A stretch of DNA of 64,000 nucleotides from Paenibacillus sp. RC67 (GTDB lineage: Bacteria > Bacillota > Bacilli > Paenibacillales > NBRC-103111). Below are positions 62,449 to 64,000 of this stretch, piece by piece (positions within the stretch are counted from its first letter, which is position 1; every line of letters starts with the position of its first letter). Under the pieces are notes generated by a model. That model saw nothing but the letters and a program-made list of their open reading frames with translations, did not search any database and was not told the origin of the DNA. The translations under genes were made by a program, and so were the position numbers. The DNA is taken from contig NZ_CP125098.1 in NCBI RefSeq assembly GCF_030020805.1, positions 448,001-512,000 on the forward strand. The letters are read 5' to 3'.

Positions 62449-63447
62449 ATGAAAATGGAAGCTATTATCGCTCGTGGATTATTTGCTAACACGCTGCGTA
62501 TTGAGCAGACAGGAGAAGAGTTGGTTCCGGTTCGATTCACAGAGAGCCAAATGAAATTATACAGCAAGGAGGAAAGATTTCATGTCCGCAGTCATTGTCC
62601 GGCGGGCATTTGCCTCGATTTCGTATCGGACACGACGTCTGTTGAGTTGAATTATACGTTGGGCAGCATGGTTCGTAAATGGGCCTATTTCGATATTTGG
62701 CTGAACGATGAAATGGTGGCAAGCCTGGGGTCGGACACTTTAGAGGAAGATCAAGGAAAGGTCTTTTATGAACTGGATACTGCGCTCCCGGTTGGCGAGC
62801 AAAGAAGATGGACGATTTACTTGCCGCAGAATGCGACGCTGACGTTTCATTCGCTGAAGCTCTCGGAAGGAGCAACCATCGAGGCGGCTAAGCCTCATCG
62901 ACGCAATCTGCTTTGTTTGGGTGACTCCATTACTCAAGGGATGGATGCGAAGAAGCCGTCCTCTACTTATGCAGTATTGCTATCCCGAGCGCTGGAGATG
63001 AACCTTCTTAACCACGGGGTTGGCGGCTATGTGTTCGATGCGAACAGCCTGGATGAGAGCTTGCCGTACAAGCCGGATTTGATCACCATCGCCTACGGAA
63101 CCAATGATTGGGGCAGGTTTGAAACATTGGACCTATTCCGCTACCATTGTGCTGAATTTATGTCTAAAGCAGCCAAGCTATATGCCGGTATTCCGATGTA
63201 CGTACTAACTCCGTATTGGAGAGCTGATCAAAATAAGGAGGTTCCGATGGGAACGCTGCAGCAGCTCAGTGACATCCTGCGTGAAATAGGCGAAGCGTAT
63301 CCGAATATAACGGTGGTGGACGGACAGAAGCTAATTCCACACTTACCGGCTTTATTCGGTGATGCTTATTTACATCCGAATGATGAAGGCTTTTTGCATA
63401 TCGCCATGAATCTGTTTAAACAAATAGTTGCCAATGGGCATGGCTAA
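62449..63447 (+). CDS. SGNH/GDSL hydrolase with N-terminal beta-sandwich domain
   Basis: 332 residues. The first ~145 residues look like the N-terminal jelly-roll found in CE2-type and related esterases. The hydrolase domain has block I LCLGDSITQG (catalytic Ser), block II GVGGY, block III YGTNDWG and block V LHPNDEG (Asp-His). No signal peptide, so it is probably a cytoplasmic deacetylase or esterase acting on a sugar-type substrate (inference). GGGGG lies 8 nt before the ATG. Confidence 0.88.
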   Translation: MKMEAIIARGLFANTLRIEQTGEELVPVRFTESQMKLYSKEERFHVRSHCPAGICLDFVSDTTSVELNYTLGSMVRKWAYFDIWLNDEMVASLGSDTLEEDQGKVFYELDTALPVGEQRRWTIYLPQNATLTFHSLKLSEGATIEAAKPHRRNLLCLGDSITQGMDAKKPSSTYAVLLSRALEMNLLNHGVGGYVFDANSLDESLPYKPDLITIAYGTNDWGRFETLDLFRYHCAEFMSKAAKLYAGIPMYVLTPYWRADQNKEVPMGTLQQLSDILREIGEAYPNITVVDGQKLIPHLPALFGDAYLHPNDEGFLHIAMNLFKQIVANGHG

Positions 63448-63617
63448 GGCAGTGTGCCTTCCTTGAACAAGGCCTTCTATGGAATACGGCTTGAGCGCGC
63501 TATAACCTGCATCTTTTGCGATGAGCCATCGTAAACGGTATAGTAGAATGAGAAATAGATGAATTGAAGAACTGATGAGGGTTCGGTAAAAGGGCAGAGA
63601 GTGGGGCGAGAGATTCC

Positions 63618-64000
63618 ATGGCGGAGAAACGATATGAGAACATGAACGGCGTCAAAAACTTAAAAGGTTTCAAAGAGCTTCGTCAGTGGCAAAAGGAGCG
63701 GAAGGCGAAGGTAAAGGATTTGTCTTTTACGGTTCCTCCTGCCGAGCATAAACAGATTGATTATTTGCGCAGCAACCGTCAGGAGACGACGATGACATGG
63801 ATCGGCCATTCCTCCTTCCTTATTCAGATCGGCGGGGTTAATATCTTAACCGATCCGGTGTGGGCCGAGCGAATGGGATTTGCCAAAAGGCTGGCTCCTC
63901 CGGGCTTGAGCTTGGCTGAGCTGCCTCCGATAGATGCCGTGCTGCTCTCGCACAGCCATTATGACCATATGGATTTACGCACGCTGCGAGCCTTCAAAGC
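63618..64000 (+). CDS. MBL-fold metallo-hydrolase (3' end beyond the window)
   Basis: 128 residues are visible from the ATG at 63618 with no stop before the window edge. Segments TMTWIGHSSFLIQIGGVNILTDPVW and LLSHSHYDHMD (the HxHxDH zinc motif) are those of the UlaG/NAPE-PLD-like metallo-beta-lactamase branch, which acts on lipid or sugar-phosphate esters. The substrate is unknown. It starts about 170 bp after the GDSL hydrolase on the same strand. Confidence 0.88.
   Translation, partial: MAEKRYENMNGVKNLKGFKELRQWQKERKAKVKDLSFTVPPAEHKQIDYLRSNRQETTMTWIGHSSFLIQIGGVNILTDPVWAERMGFAKRLAPPGLSLAELPPIDAVLLSHSHYDHMDLRTLRAFK

Noticed and set aside
1..64000. CRISPR arrays, tRNA or rRNA genes, transposases and phage genes
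   Set aside because: Scanned for; no regularly spaced repeats, tRNA-like T-loops, rRNA segments or recognisable mobile-element proteins were seen.

Overview
The window looks like chromosomal DNA of a spore-forming Gram-positive bacterium, most likely Paenibacillus or a close relative (inference). Supporting features are strong AGGAGG-type ribosome binding sites with many TTG and GTG starts, a spore-coat transglutaminase (Tgl), YwmB, YitT, an LTA-synthase-type sulfatase, a YdjO-like cold-inducible protein beside a cold-shock gene, an S-box (SAM-I) riboswitch, and a c-di-AMP (ydaO/yuaA) riboswitch ahead of a KimA-type K+ importer. No phage, transposase, CRISPR array, tRNA or rRNA was recognised.

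Layout. 0-13 kb: trpS (cut by the window edge), an S-box leader before a Nudix hydrolase, a 1.6-kb segment bounded by a repeated 50-bp copy of the Nudix gene tail, yitT, a UvrD-like helicase with a YdjO-like zinc tail, ywmB, an LtaS-like enzyme, the ydjO-like/csp cold-shock pair, marR, tgl and hisJ. 13-26 kb: chemoreceptor, nitroreductase, azoreductase, glnQHMP-type amino-acid ABC operon (glnH frameshifted), fabF divergent from an MmyB-type regulator, a DAACS symporter, and a WYL regulator with a DinB protein. 26-41 kb: HIT and Nudix proteins, riboswitch-kimA, an E. coli-type purB, a TRAP transporter, a second DinB protein, an EamA exporter, a GDPD, GNATs, YdeI-like, DUF2306 and DJ-1 proteins. 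41-51 kb: a YesMN-type two-component system, an MpsC/DUF2294-like protein, and an apparent nucleoside/base uptake and salvage operon (PotD-like binding protein, nucleoside hydrolase, two permeases, ATPase, YerA-type adenine deaminase homologue). 51-64 kb: GNAT, small zinc-ribbon membrane protein, secreted proteins, a glycosyltransferase, recQ-rnhA, corA, a SulP transporter, thiN, a GDSL hydrolase, and the start of a metallo-hydrolase.

The most unusual structures are: (1) a family of roughly 210-bp imperfect-palindrome repeats (three full copies and one apparent deletion remnant) placed between gene ends and bracketed by locus-specific hairpins; (2) the helicase-YdjO zinc-motif fusion; (3) the PotABCD-like transporter linked to a nucleosidase and a YerA-type deaminase; (4) an S-box in front of a Nudix gene; (5) a terminator-like hairpin inside the cold-shock mRNA leader; (6) five apparent single-base indels in four otherwise normal genes, four of them at short homopolymers, which could be real pseudogenisation or assembly error; and (7) two small coding sequences, one coupled to a GNAT gene by an ATGA overlap.

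All family assignments come from motif recognition by eye. No database search or folding calculation was run.
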